Shown: piece by piece, positions 40,301 to 54,285 of the stretch
Numbering within the stretch: the first letter of the stretch is position 1
Layout: each line of letters opens with the position of its first letter
From: Pyrocephalus nanus
Lineage: Eukaryota > Chordata > Aves > Passeriformes > Tyrannidae
Length of the DNA: 64,000 bases
Direction: 5' to 3'
Assembly: GCA_038380795.1 (NCBI GenBank)
Contig: CM076268.1
Span: forward strand, 29,583,501-29,647,500
Position numbers and translations under genes: made by a program
Notes under the pieces: model-generated
Databases searched by the model: none
The model's input: only the letters and a program-made list of their open reading frames with translations
What the model was told of the DNA's origin: nothing

Positions 40301-43300
40301 CTAAAATTTTCTCATGGCTCATGCATCAAAATTGTAATCCTGAGTATGAGTTTGTGTGCAGTGAAGATATAATGGTGTTATTTTTGATAGGAACATTGTG
40401 GGTTGTTTGTCCTCTGTCGAGTCGATCTTATACTATACCTATTGTCTTCCCTTTATTTCTTATTTTCTTTCCCGGGGATTGTGATTTTGTGTTTGTGCTT
40501 TGAGATACAATAGCAACAGACATTTAAGTAATGAAGTGTGAATTCATTGGTTCCATGCTCAAAAAAACCAAGACATAACAGACTTTGTGTCCTGCTGAGA
40601 GATTGCCTTGCTTTTTTGGGTGGCTGCTTAGGCTAAAGGCTAGAGAGCAACTGCCCAAGAAGTAGCAGAATTGCAGCATGGTGTGTGCCTTTTGGTGGCT
40701 GACTGCAGTTACAAAATGTCCCTAATGCCTTTTTTTAGAAAAAGTAAAATAAGGAATTTGAGCTAATTGTGGTGGTAAGAAACTGAAATTGTGTAACTCA
40801 AATGGAATCTTTGGGTGACTACAATTAATTCATTCTTATTTCTTCTTTTCAGGTTTTCTTCTCTTCCACCTTGGCCTTCCCCTTCAAATCTGGTCACTTT
40901 CCTGTTCAAATTGCCATAAGATCTGTTACCTCTTCCTTGTCTTACCTCTTTGATTGTGCTTTAAGAGAAGTCTTTTCAACTTCTGTCACTGGTCCGAAAT
41001 CCCGCCATCAGTAGTTTATTTCTCCAAACATAGGTGCAGGTAATCTGATGTTTCTGGCTAATTTTCACTTAATTCTGGGCATTCTGAAGATGAATTTTCA
41101 CTGCTCTGCTGGGCTGTTTCAAGGCTGCTAAGAGACCCAAATGTGGGCTTCAGCTACGATTTGATGTACGAGTGCATCTCATTTCATTTTTGATGGTTAC
41201 ATCAAACAGATATTTCACTTAAGGAACCGTTTTATGTAAAGAAGCCTGTTGCAGATTTTGAAGTTGTCTTTTGAGCTACACTGAAATCTTTGAGAAACAA
41301 GATTCTTTGCTCTGCTCTAGCAGAGGTTGCACAGCATTTCGTTGTGTTTCTGTGTGAGTAAGGTCAGTGTCTTACTCAGTCTCTGCTTTGTGACTATCTG
41401 TGTATGTCTGCCTGTGTATGTATGTGTGTGTTTTAGGAGGAGTGAGGGGGAGATTGAAGGCTTCACATCATAGAGCTGCTGCAGGGCAGGGTTGAAAAGC
41501 AATGCTCTCCTAGGTAATGCTCCTCAGGTGATTTAAGAACAGTGACCAAACTGTAAAAGCTTTGAAGGGGTTGTGTGTGAACTGCTTTCCCTGGAGCTGT
41601 GGCAGGAGCAGTGCAGTAGGTATTTACTTTTTCTCAGCCTCCTTCTCATGTTCTGAGTTGAGCAGAAATTCCTCTAAAGATGGTTTGCAGCTAGATGCCA
41701 ATAAGTGGGAAAGTTAAGAGTCAAAAAGTTCTGAGAAGACAAAGAGTTTTTCAAGTGTTTGTGCACATATAGACAGCAGCTCTTCCCAGGGACATTTCAT
41801 AATCAGTTGTTTGTCCACAACAAACAGATCCCCTAGAATGCCCAGACCCTCAGGATATGTCTACTCTGAAGACACTGTTAATTGTTTGCAGCCCATGTTG
41901 GGTTTCATGATGCTTTGGGTAGGCTTTTGTTTGTGCCCAAGTTAGCCAGTTGAAATCTCGTTCAGACACAATGATGCTGAAGTCTAATTTCAACTAAAAA
42001 AAAAAAAACAAAAAAAACCCCAACAACAACCAAAAAAAAAAAAAAACCCCACAAAAAAAACCACAACGCAAGTCCCAAACAAAAATCAACCAAAACTACG
42101 TTGTTGAGTGATATCTGAGGATACTCAGGAGCCTGCAGTAGGAAATGCTTCATTGTGTTCTGCCTTAATACATGAGTACCCTTTTTCTTCTGTGGTTTAG
42201 ATCCCGGGAGGTGAAGTGAGTGCACTGAGGGGCATTGGAGAGAGGGTGAGGATCCTTTTAAATTGATAAGCCAACAGCAACCAGTGGCCAAGCAACGAAT
42301 TTACTTCATTATTCTACCGGATTACTTTCCATGTACCCATGAGCATTTGTTGAATGCTTCTGCCCTTAGTGTTTCTTCTCCATGGCAGTAGTTTGAGCCT
42401 GTATCAAGTCTCTCTTGGCTATTACCAATCCATCTATTTGGGTCAGTGAATATCGACTTCTCCAACTGTACACACAGTATTTCCTAATTTATTTAAAAGC
42501 ATTAAATAAATTGTTTCAATTCAATTATGCTTCCCCCCCCGTATTAACAGGAAGCCTTACTTGACCTTTTTGCTTAATTCACTTGTTTTATAGGCCTTTT
42601 TTTCATTTTCTTCTAGTAGGGTGACTAATGTACTTGCCCTTTCAGCTGAGAAACCACCATCTTCCATGGGTTCACTTGGCTTTCTCTTTTTTATTTTAAC
42701 TTCTCATATAGCTTACTGTGTTTTTGCTGGTAATTTTTGGGGTAGATATTTTCATAGCCTGTCCGTTAAAAATGCTGAGTCTCTTTGTTTTTGTTTGAAT
42801 GGCTCAAGTTCAACCATACTCTTGGGCTATTCAGATCCTAATCAGCCACTGATTAAGAATGACTGTCATCTGCCCTGGTGTTGCCCAGTTGTCTGGCTAT
42901 TTTTAGAGCAGTGGTATTTGTGTTACTTAAGTCAAGGCTGCTCATCCTGTAAACAAGCTGGATGCATAGCTGTGGTCTGAAGAGCTTGCCCAGGCATTAA
43001 ATGTAACGACTGAATTGCAGGAGGGGCCTACACAGTTAAATGGCTTAATTATTTGAAATCCTTCTGGCCTGGCAAAAGTTAGTGTAGATGCATTCTCACT
43101 GGCACAAACATATTTTTGCTTGGAGGAGTTTTGTTTTATTTACTGGAGTTTTGCACACAATAGTAGCAAGGAAGCTGGAGGCTTTCTGGTATAGCTTTGG
43201 ACAAAGACTGAGAAGGGGAAACCCTGCCAAAGTGTGGGGTGAGGAATTTGAGGATAGGAGCAATAAAAGACCACTTGAAGGCAGGAGTCTGGCAAAATGA

Positions 43301-46300
43301 GGGCTGTTGAGAAGAATTTCCATCATTTTCTGTTGTATAGCTTTCTATTGTATGTGAATATGTCCCCATTCTGGAGAAGGGGGGGAAAACTTCTTAAAAT
43401 TAACATTTTCTTTTCCATTCTTAAGGAAAAATATACTGCCTTATGAAATTGAAAAGATAAATTACTATACAATTTTAACACTTCACAAGACAGTAATAGT
43501 GTTGTTTCTTATGAGCCAAAATCTTTTCCAGTGTCTGCTACTACACTTGTATTTACAGCATTAGAGCCCAGGGTTCTGTGGGAATCGGTTGGCCTTGTCC
43601 AGTGGGTGTTTTCATCCCAGTCAGGGCTGGGTGCAGGTGCTGTGGCCACTTGGATCAGTGTAAATACTGACTGGAGGGTGAGTTTATGCTTATCTGTACT
43701 ATCAGTACTAGACAAGCATCACATTTATTATACTTTTACACCTGACAATCCTCTTCAGGCCTTGGAGAGTGCCATTTATATTTTTTGGGGACTTGGACAG
43801 TGTATTGCTGCTGTCACACCCTGTAGGCATTTCAAATACTAAATGTAGAGCTTTATTCAGCAAAGATTTTTGTCTTAGTACTAAGGTGAGGTAGTTTTGT
43901 TTTGTTTTTTTTTTCCTAAATTAAATGTAACTGTTAATCCATGGAATTGACAGTTGTATCTGGGAAATTGGTGGCAGGGAAAAATTCTATGTTCAGACCT
44001 GCCTACTGTAAATAAATTATCAAACAGACCTCGCTTGTCAAATGCAAGCACTAAACACCTCGAGTTTGTGGTGACAAGTAGTAACAAACTTTCTGGAACC
44101 CTTCTTAATCTATTTAGCTCCTTCATGGTGGCAACAGCTTCAGAAAACATTTGGAAAGCTAAAGTCAACTCTTTTAATTACTCCCTTGTATTGATGCACT
44201 AAGACCTTACAGAGTCATTTCACTCCTACTCAGAAATCCTGACAACAGTCTTCAGAAACCGTCTGGTTTTGGACTTTTCCACAGAATGGTTCAGATAAAG
44301 TAGAAATCTGAAATGGAAGGTAAATGCAGATTCCATTAGGGACTGGTCTTTTTTTAAATTTATTTATTTTGTAAGATGTTTGAGGTCAAATGCAGCATGA
44401 TCTGCACTGGACTGCACTGCAAGAAGTTTGGGAGAATCTTTCCTTTTGCTTCTCTCTTGGTAAATCTGTCTGTGCTATAGTGTTTTATAGTGTTTACAAA
44501 CAGAAACAGACAGTCCTTTACTTTGAAAATTAAAAATTTCGCCAGAAAAAAAAATTAATAAGGCAGCTTCTCTAGCTTATTTTTTATAATGCTTTGTCAA
44601 AAGAGAGTATTTAGGGTTGGGTTTAGCAAAAGAGTTGCATCATTATAGGAAATTTTATTGGCATAGATGGACCTTCATTGGAAGAGACTCTTGAACAGTG
44701 GGTTCTTTGATCTCGGGGAGGAGGGGAATAGTGGAATGGGAACCAGTGAACCCAAATGTCAGAACTCAGGCACAAATCTAGGAGGCTGAAACAGATGAAC
44801 CATTAGAATTTTCCACATTATTCAGAGCAACTGCAAAGCAAACAAGCTAATTAATTCCTTAGGTACATTAAGAAATTTAGTTTCTTTAATACTCAGAAAA
44901 CCAGGTTAGATGATTTAATTGTCTCTCTAAATTTTTAATCAATTCCTGAAACGATCTGCTTGTTGACTTAGTGTTATTTGGGTACCTGTGGGATCATTCA
45001 TATTTTCAATGAATTTTCAACTCTTGCAAAGCCAGTTCAAAGGCTTGGAAAATCTTTTAGTTACAAGTAACTCTTCCGGGGCAAAATCGATGGTGAAGTT
45101 GTATCTAAATTGTATTTTCTTGAAGGAAAGAATGAACAAGTCCCAAAGGAAGAATTTCTTTAACTTACAGCTGAGCTACTTCATATCCATTACCAACCAC
45201 TGTGTCATTGAGAAGTCAAATCAGGAGAGGGTTCTTAAGACCAATTTTGAAAGATCTGGTAGCACAGTTTAGAATTGTCACTGGCATCAGTGAATTCTCT
45301 TTTGCTTTGTGGGTGGTTCTTTGGTTTTGCTTTTAAACTGAGTAATTGAGCTTTTTTTCATCTGAAAGGAACAAAGAGTAAGTGTAGAAATACAGGATTT
45401 TTTTTTTCTGAAGTTGTCAGGATCAACAGAAAAGCGGTGTCCAGCTGAGGTGGAAAACGGAAAAAATAGGTGTTCTAAAATGTATTTCCACCCATGGCTA
45501 AACAAATAGTATTATGGGATGGTTGTAATGTTCTTTGGTACTAATAGGATGACAGGCTTGATTTCAGATATTTTTCATGTTTATAACCAAATGTGTATTA
45601 AAATGTAATGTTTGCAAGTATGTGAGAAGCAGCTCCTGGGGGGTGGTGGTCTGGTCTTCTCTTTTTCCTGGTTGCATCTAAAGAGCACTTGGAGCACACA
45701 GAATGTGCTGGGATCTGCTTCTGGGAATTTCTGACTGCGACATCCACTTCAAATATCAGTCACAGCTTAAACACATTAGAACCACATGGCTTACTGTCAA
45801 CTCAAAAAAAAAAAAAAATTTGCCCTTAGGACCGTTTTGTTGGGTTTTTGTTTTACTTTGCTCCATTGTGAAAAGGCTGAAGCAGCAGATTTTTTGAAGC
45901 TTCTGTAGATTCTGTGTGAGTACCATGTTTTTGTGACTACAGTTTTTCCGTTTTTAAAAATAAAATGTTTCTCAGAACTCCAAATGCTGCATTTTTCTTG
46001 ACTTTCACGAAACTTGGCAGTGAATCCTGTGTTCCTTCAGTGTTTCTCCATCCCCAGCTGAATGTGCTCAGAACTTCCCAGTGGTGAAGACTAGAGGCTT
46101 TTTTATTTTTGTTGGTGGAATGTAAAGAGCATCCAGGCAAGGTTTAAACAGTTTCAACTCTCAATTGAATAGAACGGGTTTATAATCCAGAGTTGTATTA
46201 TTTGGCATTTCTTTAGTAGGGAAATGATTTCAATTATGGAGATGATGGGAAAAGCAGATATGTTGTGCTACAGCTATGTTTTCTCCTGCCATTGAGAATA

Positions 46301-49300
46301 TATTTACTTTTGTATTCCCTAAGATGCATGTATCTGTCTTGCCTAATGCATTAGATTAATTTATGAGTCAGAAGAAGGTTGAGAATTATTTTTTTTTCTG
46401 AGATTAGTCCATTGCACCTCAGGAGCAAACCCCCCTTTTAGATTGCAAAAGGGCAGAGGACTCAAGAACAGGGGAAAGAGGCATCACCTGCAATATTATG
46501 TCCTTGTTTCTAATAATTAGAAAGGTGGGTTGTAGTTGGACATTTCTTTGTTTGTTTGTTTTAATTGAACCTTCATTTCATGTTTTGACAGTAATTTTGC
46601 ACTGTGGCACTTTATGCTTCTGGACACCAGATGGTGCTGCTAAACTGGCTAATGTGGAGTTCTCACACTTTTTTTGAGTAATTGGTACTTGATTTAGTTC
46701 CAAAGCCAGGTCTGTACTTTCCAGCCAGGTGTATTCCAGGATGCAGAACTGTTCCTGATAGCTCAGGCCAAAAACCTGCCTAAAACCTGCTGTTTAAGGG
46801 CAGTGGTCTGAAAATCCCCATGTAAACCAAGTGGGTCATAGAATCAATATTTTACATCTCCCTGGGCCAAACCTGCCATCAGCTGGAGTTCCTCCCAGGA
46901 ATACAGCTTAGGAACAAATCTAAATTTCTGTGCTTGACACTTCAGAGATTTGATTTATTAAAGTGTCACTTCAATTTGATTTGATAACTGCAATCAGAAA
47001 ACTTCGGGTGGAGGCACTTTCTAGTGCCAGGTTAGAACTGCCAAGGTTAGTTCTAGAGACTACTTAAATGTAATGAAGTGATGCCGAGGGAGGGTTTGAG
47101 TTTGGTGGGGCTTTCCTTAGACATTATCTGTGTGAAGCTTGAGAAAGGCTGCCAAAAAAAAAAGCTGTTGCTATTTGTTTGAGAAGGCAAAATGGCTTAG
47201 CTATATAGTTGCATTGCAGACAATGTTTATAACACTGTGATGTACATTTGGCATTTGATTTCTATTAATTTTCATTTGGTTGTCTTGTTTAACAAATCCA
47301 TCTGGTAATCCTAAATTGTGAGGCTGAAGGGATGGGACAAGATAATTGATTTTTAGTCAGTCCCAAAGGTTGGTGGTGCAGTTTTATCACTGACATGTAA
47401 ATAATGGGTTCAGATTTATTTAGGCAGGGAGGAAATTTTTTGATAGATTTTAGTGTATTTTTCTTAAAAGTTTTTATTTCTTTTTTAGATCCCCATATCA
47501 AAGTTTCTGGAAAAAAGGAAAATGTTAAAGAAGCAAAAGAGAGAATCATGTCTGTCTTGGACACTAAAGTAAGAACTTAGAATGACACTTTAACCCCAAA
47601 TTTTGTGATGATGTTGATCTCTTTAACGGGCACATTAAAAAGGGAAGGTATTTCCAGGCACTCTGAAGCCAAGTCTCCAATATATGTCCTACAGATGTTG
47701 ATATCGGGGTATACCCACATATTTAAACGTTCTGCAAGAAACTACTTGCCTAAAGCAGCTTTTCCATATCTGAAGTATATAGAAATAACATTGCCTGCTA
47801 TATGGCTAAAACCCTATATGGTTTGTTCACTGGGTTTTTTTCTTTAAAATCTTAAATAACATCTTCACTACAAACAGTAGGTTATGCAAGCACTTCGGAG
47901 AACCTAAAATTTGGGTTCTACTTGAAATTCAAGTTCATGTGGTTTTATTTCTAATGATTACTGTGTTCTTACCCTCTGATGCATTAGGACCAGAATATCT
48001 AAAACATAGAGATCTTGGCCAGGGGTCTCTTATGTTCATCAGATCTTATTTTCTTGCAGTAGCAAGTCTTCTGGGGCAGTGTCTATGGCTCCTGTGTACT
48101 TGAATGGCAACTTTCTGATGCTCTGAAATTATTACCAAAAGGAAGAGTCCAGTAACAAGCACCATTTTTTGAACAACTATTAATATTATTATGGATTGTT
48201 AACAATGTAGCTTTTAAGACAAACACTGTAGGCAGTGTTTGTGTATTTCAAAAATTCAGTACAAGAAAAATTTGTTTGTTAAAGGAGGAGAAAACACTTT
48301 GTCCCATGGCTTTGATTTGCAAAGTCTTCATCATGTGATCTGTCAGATCAGACAGGGGTGTGTGACTGAAAGGACACAGAATTAAGAAAAATTAGAATGG
48401 ACTGCTAAAAGACATTTAAGTCACAGCTGATAAAAACTTGGGTGCATTTTGAAATCCTTAGACATTTTTTTTAAGATATATTTTTTGGACGTTTATTTCC
48501 ACGTTGTTTCCTCACCGGGAAGAAAATGTGGCAAGTTTGGCATCCGACTGTGATTTGTGTTAAAAACGTCCCTGAGTAGGAGCTAAGGCATGGCAAAAGT
48601 ACTTTGGAAATACAATTTTGAATCTCATTCTTGAAGTTACATAGCTCTTTAGAACTCAGGTTCTGCTGTGAACAGGTCTAATCGTGGGTGCTTGATTTCC
48701 AGAGCAATCGGGTAACCTTGAAGATGGATGTTTCCCATACAGAACATTCTCATGTGATAGGTAAAGGTGGCAATAATATTAAGAAAGTGATGGAGGAAAC
48801 AGGATGCCATATCCATTTTCCAGACTCAAATAGGAACAACCAAGCAGAGAAAAGCAACCAAGTAAGTATTGTTTAATACTGAGCTCATTTGTATTGTAAT
48901 TCCCGAGAGTATAAAACGTTTCTAAACTTCTTTCGTCAATTTGGGTTTTTTGGGGATGGTGAGTTCGTGTTCAGGGAAATAGATTTTTTGGTATTTACAC
49001 TCTGTGGAAAGCATAGGGCTTCCTAAGTGAGCAAATCTTTTAAAACAGATGGAAACAATTTGTGATGGCTCATTAATCACTTTAATTTTTTTAAGCTGAA
49101 ATTACTTTGTGCTTTCAGAAGTCAACAACTTGGTGTGAATGGTAGAGAAGCAGTATGAAAAGATCTGTAATTTTTTTTTCCCATTCAACACCTGACTTAT
49201 TCTGCATATTGATTAATTTCTTGGTTCTTTTTGCTTATGGTGTAACTTGGCTGAAGACTAAACTTAGTGGCTTGCTGACATAAGTGGATGTCCTATTGTA

Positions 49301-52300
49301 AGAGTTCAACTTCACTAGAATAAGTCACTGAACCTGAATTGTACATCATTTCTAGTACAAATACTGCTGAAATGTTTACTTTCAAGCCCCTCATCATTGT
49401 ACTTAGAATTCCCCCATCCTGAGCAAAATACAGTAATTTCAAAACATTCAAGAAAAGCTGCTATTGTTGAATATTAGCACTGAGCACATGTGTACAGTAG
49501 TAATTCCATTACTTGACCCAAACCACTGTCTTGTTGGATATATCCAATTTTTTTCCTAGTTGCTTAAACCTATGTAACTTAAGATGCTATAACATGTATA
49601 GATTTTTATTTTTTTTTAAACGTGGTTATAGTTTTCAGCTAGTTTTTAGAGAACGCTTAGGGTGTCACCAGATATGAAATAAGTGATTTTTTTTTTATTT
49701 TATTTTTATATTTCTTTCTGTAAGGAGAATACTGACACCTGAATAACTTTTCCAGTGCCTCAGCTGAAAATGTGATGCAATGTTTTCTCTTTTCTTGCTC
49801 CTCCAGGTGTCTATTGCCGGACAGCCAGCTGGAGTGGAGTCTGCAAGAGTTAGAATTCGGGTAATAAGTGTATTTTAGGATAGTGTTCCCTTGCAAAACA
49901 TCTGAAAGGGGGGAAAAAAGTAGAGATTTGAGGACCCTAGGGTTGTCTGGCTCTGTCTTATGACAGCAGAAATGTAGGAACAAATGTGAGTATCCATGTG
50001 AGTAATATGCAGAGGGTATTATAAAAGTGATTCACCTTCTGGCTAAATTTTTAACCAGCCCAAGGTGGGCCTTGAACACAAAATCTACAGGATAAACAAG
50101 ATGTAAATTATTCCACACTGTGTTGAAAATTACATCTTAACTTACCTACCACAGATGGCCTGTAGAAGCTTGGGCATCTGATGTGAATCTGTGACTTGGG
50201 AAAGAAAATTGCTGCCTCTTAAATTTTAACAATTTTCATGTGTAATTTATGTAAATAATTTGGTGGAATTCAGTGCCATTTTCCACTCTTAGCAATTTTC
50301 TGTCCTGCTAGTTTTGTGTGTTTTGGCATGGATAATTATAAATCAAATAAATTATGAGAAGTCCCTCACAATTGTTTAGTGAGATTTGTCTCTTACCCAA
50401 CCTTGGTCTTGAACGTCGTGAAAGAAGCTGATGTTTCCTTAGCTTTGTAGCTGACTTGAGACTTCCAGTTAATCCATGATAGAAAAGAGATTTCTCTAGC
50501 AAGTTTTACAAGTACTGACCTATTTGTAGATCTGCATGGATAAGTATGGGAATTTACTTGGCTTTCTTGTTGTTACAGAATTGCAAATGCTTCTGCTATT
50601 TTGGATTAAAGAACCCAAACAAACAAAAACCAAAAAAAGTCTACGCAAAAAACCCCCACTCGAGTGTCCCTGGAAAAATTGGTGCCTTTTTCCAACTGAT
50701 GATATGATATTTTTATCAATGAACTCTGGGCAGGGGATATATTATGTCAGTTTAATCATCACTGACCAACATGTGATTGAGGAAAAAAGTTGTTGTTGCT
50801 TTAGTGAGTATGATTGTGGTTTTCAGTATTTGCTCTTCTGTGTTGTAGGAGCTGCTTCCATTGGTACTCATGTTTGAATTGCCTATTGCTGGAATTCTCC
50901 AACCCATCCCAGATCCTAATTCTCCGACAATTCAGCATATATGTCAGACATATAATATTTCAGTGTCCTTTAAACAACGCTCTCGAATGTATGGTGCTAC
51001 AGTCATTGTCAGAGGGTCACAAAATAACACTAGTGCTGTGAAGGTAATCTGTCTTCTTAATTTGTCATTTAGATACCTAAGAAGAGTATTGGTTTAAAAA
51101 TGCATAGAAAATAGTTTTAAGTTGAGGATTTAGAGTTGTTTGTGATAAGCTTTTAATCTGTTTTTCATGTCCTGCACATTGCTTTGGTTTCCAGCAATTG
51201 TAGAATATGTGCTGGTCTTACCCATCTCTTAATTTGAAGAAACCCCAAACAAAAACCAGAAAACACACCTCCCATCTTAAATTCTTCATGCTTAGCTCTT
51301 CTCAGCATACACTCAAGTACATAACCTTGAAAGTTGCCCGAACAGTCAATAAAACTGGTCTGGCGAAACCAGCACTGGGAGATGTGAATTGGATGGTCAA
51401 GGAAAGGAACTGCCATGAGCCTGTTAATAAAAGAGTGTTCTTGTGAAGAACTGGCAGTGTGAGAGATAGATGCGGTCCCACATGGGTGTCTCTCAAGACG
51501 GTAGCAATGTCTTAGGCCAAAACTGAAAGACAAATTTTGCAAGTAAATCTTACCCAAATAAATCTCAATTGACTTTTTTACTGCCATATGTGGCCACAGA
51601 AAGTCTGTTGGGACCAAACCATGTGACACTGTCATACTGCCTCTCTCAGTAGCAATGAAATGCTGCATTTGGTCATCAAATGGGAGTTAGTGGGTAGAGT
51701 TTAGTCCATTTATTACCCTTAACAAATCGATCGTGGTTTTAAACCCAACAGTGTTTTCTTTGCCTTGCCTGTGGAGCGCATGACAAGTAAGGAAGCACTC
51801 TGAAATGTTTTGTACGCCTGTGAGCACTGTTTCACCGGTTTCCTTCATTTCCCCCCACCCCAGGAAGGAACAGCCATGCTCTTGGAACACCTGGCTGGGA
51901 GCCTGGCCTCTGCAATCCCTGTGAGCACACAGCTCGACATCGCAGCTCAGCATCATCTCTTTATGATGGGTCGCAATGGCAGCAACATCAAACATATCAT
52001 GCAGAGGACTGGTGCTCAGATCCACTTCCCTGACCCCAGTAACCCACAGAAGAAATCCACTGTCTACCTCCAGGGCACAATTGAGGCTGTCTGTCTTGCC
52101 AGGCAATATCTCATGGTAAATACTTTTCAGTGAGACTTGCATGAAAAAACTGCCAGATTATAGAAAATAAGCTCATCCTGCATGTATTTATGGGTCAAGT
52201 TTCAAGTTAGCCTTTGAGGGGGAAGGATTACTACTCTCACTGCAAAAAGCTGACTCAGTTGAGTGCTCTATTTTTGTCTGTTTGTAGTTATCTAAAATAT

Positions 52301-54252
52301 TTGTAATCTCTGGTAACATGATTTGAAAAATGACCTTGGTAATAGAAATGCCTCATAAGCAATTGAAATTTAGGATAACAATATGCTTCTGAGTTAGAGG
52401 CAGATTTTTGAAGTGTTATGTTGGTGTTGGATGATGGGTTGTGTTTTGTTTTGCCAACCTGCCTTTTCTGTGTTTGTCAGGTAAGTAGGTTTCTTTTGAG
52501 AGGAAATGTCAGGAATTTCTTAGTTCCCACATAGGCAGGTTTTCAATGAAACTGGGAAACCATAGGAAATAATTACTCATTCTGCAGTCTTTTTTTTTTT
52601 TTTTTAATAGTGTCATAGCCACGGTTCTTTGAAGCCTTTTATAAAAATAGGTCCGATGATGAACATTATTTGTAGGGATTTTTGTTATATTGGTCTTTAA
52701 ACTTCACAGGAGCCTTTAGGCATTGTTTTAGTGATAATTTATGTACACCTTTTTTATATATGTGAATATTTATGGACAAAATATGGAAGGACTGGACTCA
52801 AATCCAATGCAAAGCTGGTAAGCAATTAAACCTTTTAATTCCACGAGTCCCCACGTGTCTTACGGTGCACTGTGCCTTGCTCTATGTCAGAAAATAAAAA
52901 TATGGTGCCTTTCTGTTTATACAGTTATATTCAGATTATTATATTCTAGAATATTATTGTCTGTAAATGCCAAGAGATAGCCTTATTCTATGTATTTCTT
53001 CAGTGAGGTTGAAGTAGTGCTTTTCTGATGGTTCATGAAGTAGAAGGAAATGCAACCAAACTATCACACAAATATCAAAGTACCTCTTTTCTCTAGAAAC
53101 TTGGAATTATCTGAGGGCTTTTTTTTTTTTCTTAATACTGAAGTTTGATTTCATTCGAAACACATCAGTACAACTTAATATCCCTCATCAAATCCTCTAC
53201 ATCACCCTTTAAGAACTGTACAGACCAGGAAACTTAGTCTCTGTCTCTTTGAACTCACAGACCTCACGTGTCCTGAAACTGTTGTTCTGGTTTTATAGGT
53301 AAAACAAATCTTGTTTAAATTGTTCTTGTTCTCTTTCTTCCTCTCACCCCAAAGCCTTTGGTTTCAGCTGTAGTTTGTCATCTAAAAATATTGAGACTTG
53401 CTTTTTGTTGGTTTTTCGTATAATAATCAGGGACTGTACCATATTTAAATACAGACAACACTGGCAACTTAGCTTTTTTTAATCCAGTTCCTGTCAAAGA
53501 AGATTATTTGTTTCTTTTCCTCCCATCATCTTCACGTAGATGCTCTAAACATACAATAATCAAGTAGTGGGGAAAAAAGAGCCTTTTAATATGCTTATAA
53601 AACCTGACATTTCAACTTGGAAGTTTTGGGGGTTGTGTTTTTCTTGTTAACCTTTAGTTGCATTTTCATTCAGCAGGCTTTTGGCGAGATGTTCTGATAT
53701 GATTTTCTGCAACTTTTTTTGCAATAACATTTTGCAAATCCAAGTATGAAATGCTCTCAGCAGTTCTGTTACCATTAAATCCTTGATTATTGACTTCAGT
53801 GTTTTTAGGTAGACTATATCTATAATTATTCTTTTCAGCCAAGTTCATGTTGAGGAGTTAAGCTGTGTTTGTCAGTCTTACTGTGGTCAAAATATTTAGG
53901 ATGCCTTGCTTTAATTTTCCTGAAGTTAAAATGCTTTAATTGAAGTTTTGGTAGTGCTGTGCAGCTATAGGTGGTACTGTCAGGAAATGATATTTAATAT
54001 TAAATTACATTAAATGAGTGATCTGCAGACTAAATACACCCATTTGCTGCTCTTCATTCTGAAGCCAAAGCAGGAAACTGATTAATTAAGACCATTTCCT
54101 TGAGTGGATCTTACTGTGGATTTTCTCTGACACATGTGATACTGTTTATTGTGAATCTGAAATCACCAGAAGTAGGATTTGTTTTTTACTGACTTTTTAC
54201 CCTCTATTTTTGTTATTTTCTGAGAAGTAGCAATCTGATAATTTCTAGATGT

Positions 54253-54285
<33 letters not shown>

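Larger units (their letters stand above)
21785..47488 (+). other. BICC1 intron 3 (25.7 kb)
   Basis: The largest intron fully inside the window. It holds two 5'-truncated CR1 LINE tails in the sense orientation (28159-28340 and 34728-34897). It also holds A/C-rich tracts (27600-27683, 28736-28822, 29926-29968, 41996-42066), a G run followed by a T/G-rich tract (29004-29103), a purine-rich stretch (about 33370-33720) and G-tracts at 36193-36248. No exon, tRNA or gene remnant could be supported. Stretches such as 36690-36990 and 37140-37470 look like unique sequence without repeat character. The intron starts GTATTT and ends in a T-rich tract with TAG at 47486-47488. Confidence 0.85.

Noticed and set aside
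41996..42066. Poly(A) tail of a retrocopy
   Set aside because: No coding or SINE-like body and no target-site duplication could be seen next to the A-rich tract.
51687..52142. 151-residue antisense open frame as a gene
   Set aside because: Over half of it is the exact complement of the BICC1 KH3 exon in the register that commonly yields antisense open frames, and no family resemblance or promoter is visible. It is kept only as part of a finding.
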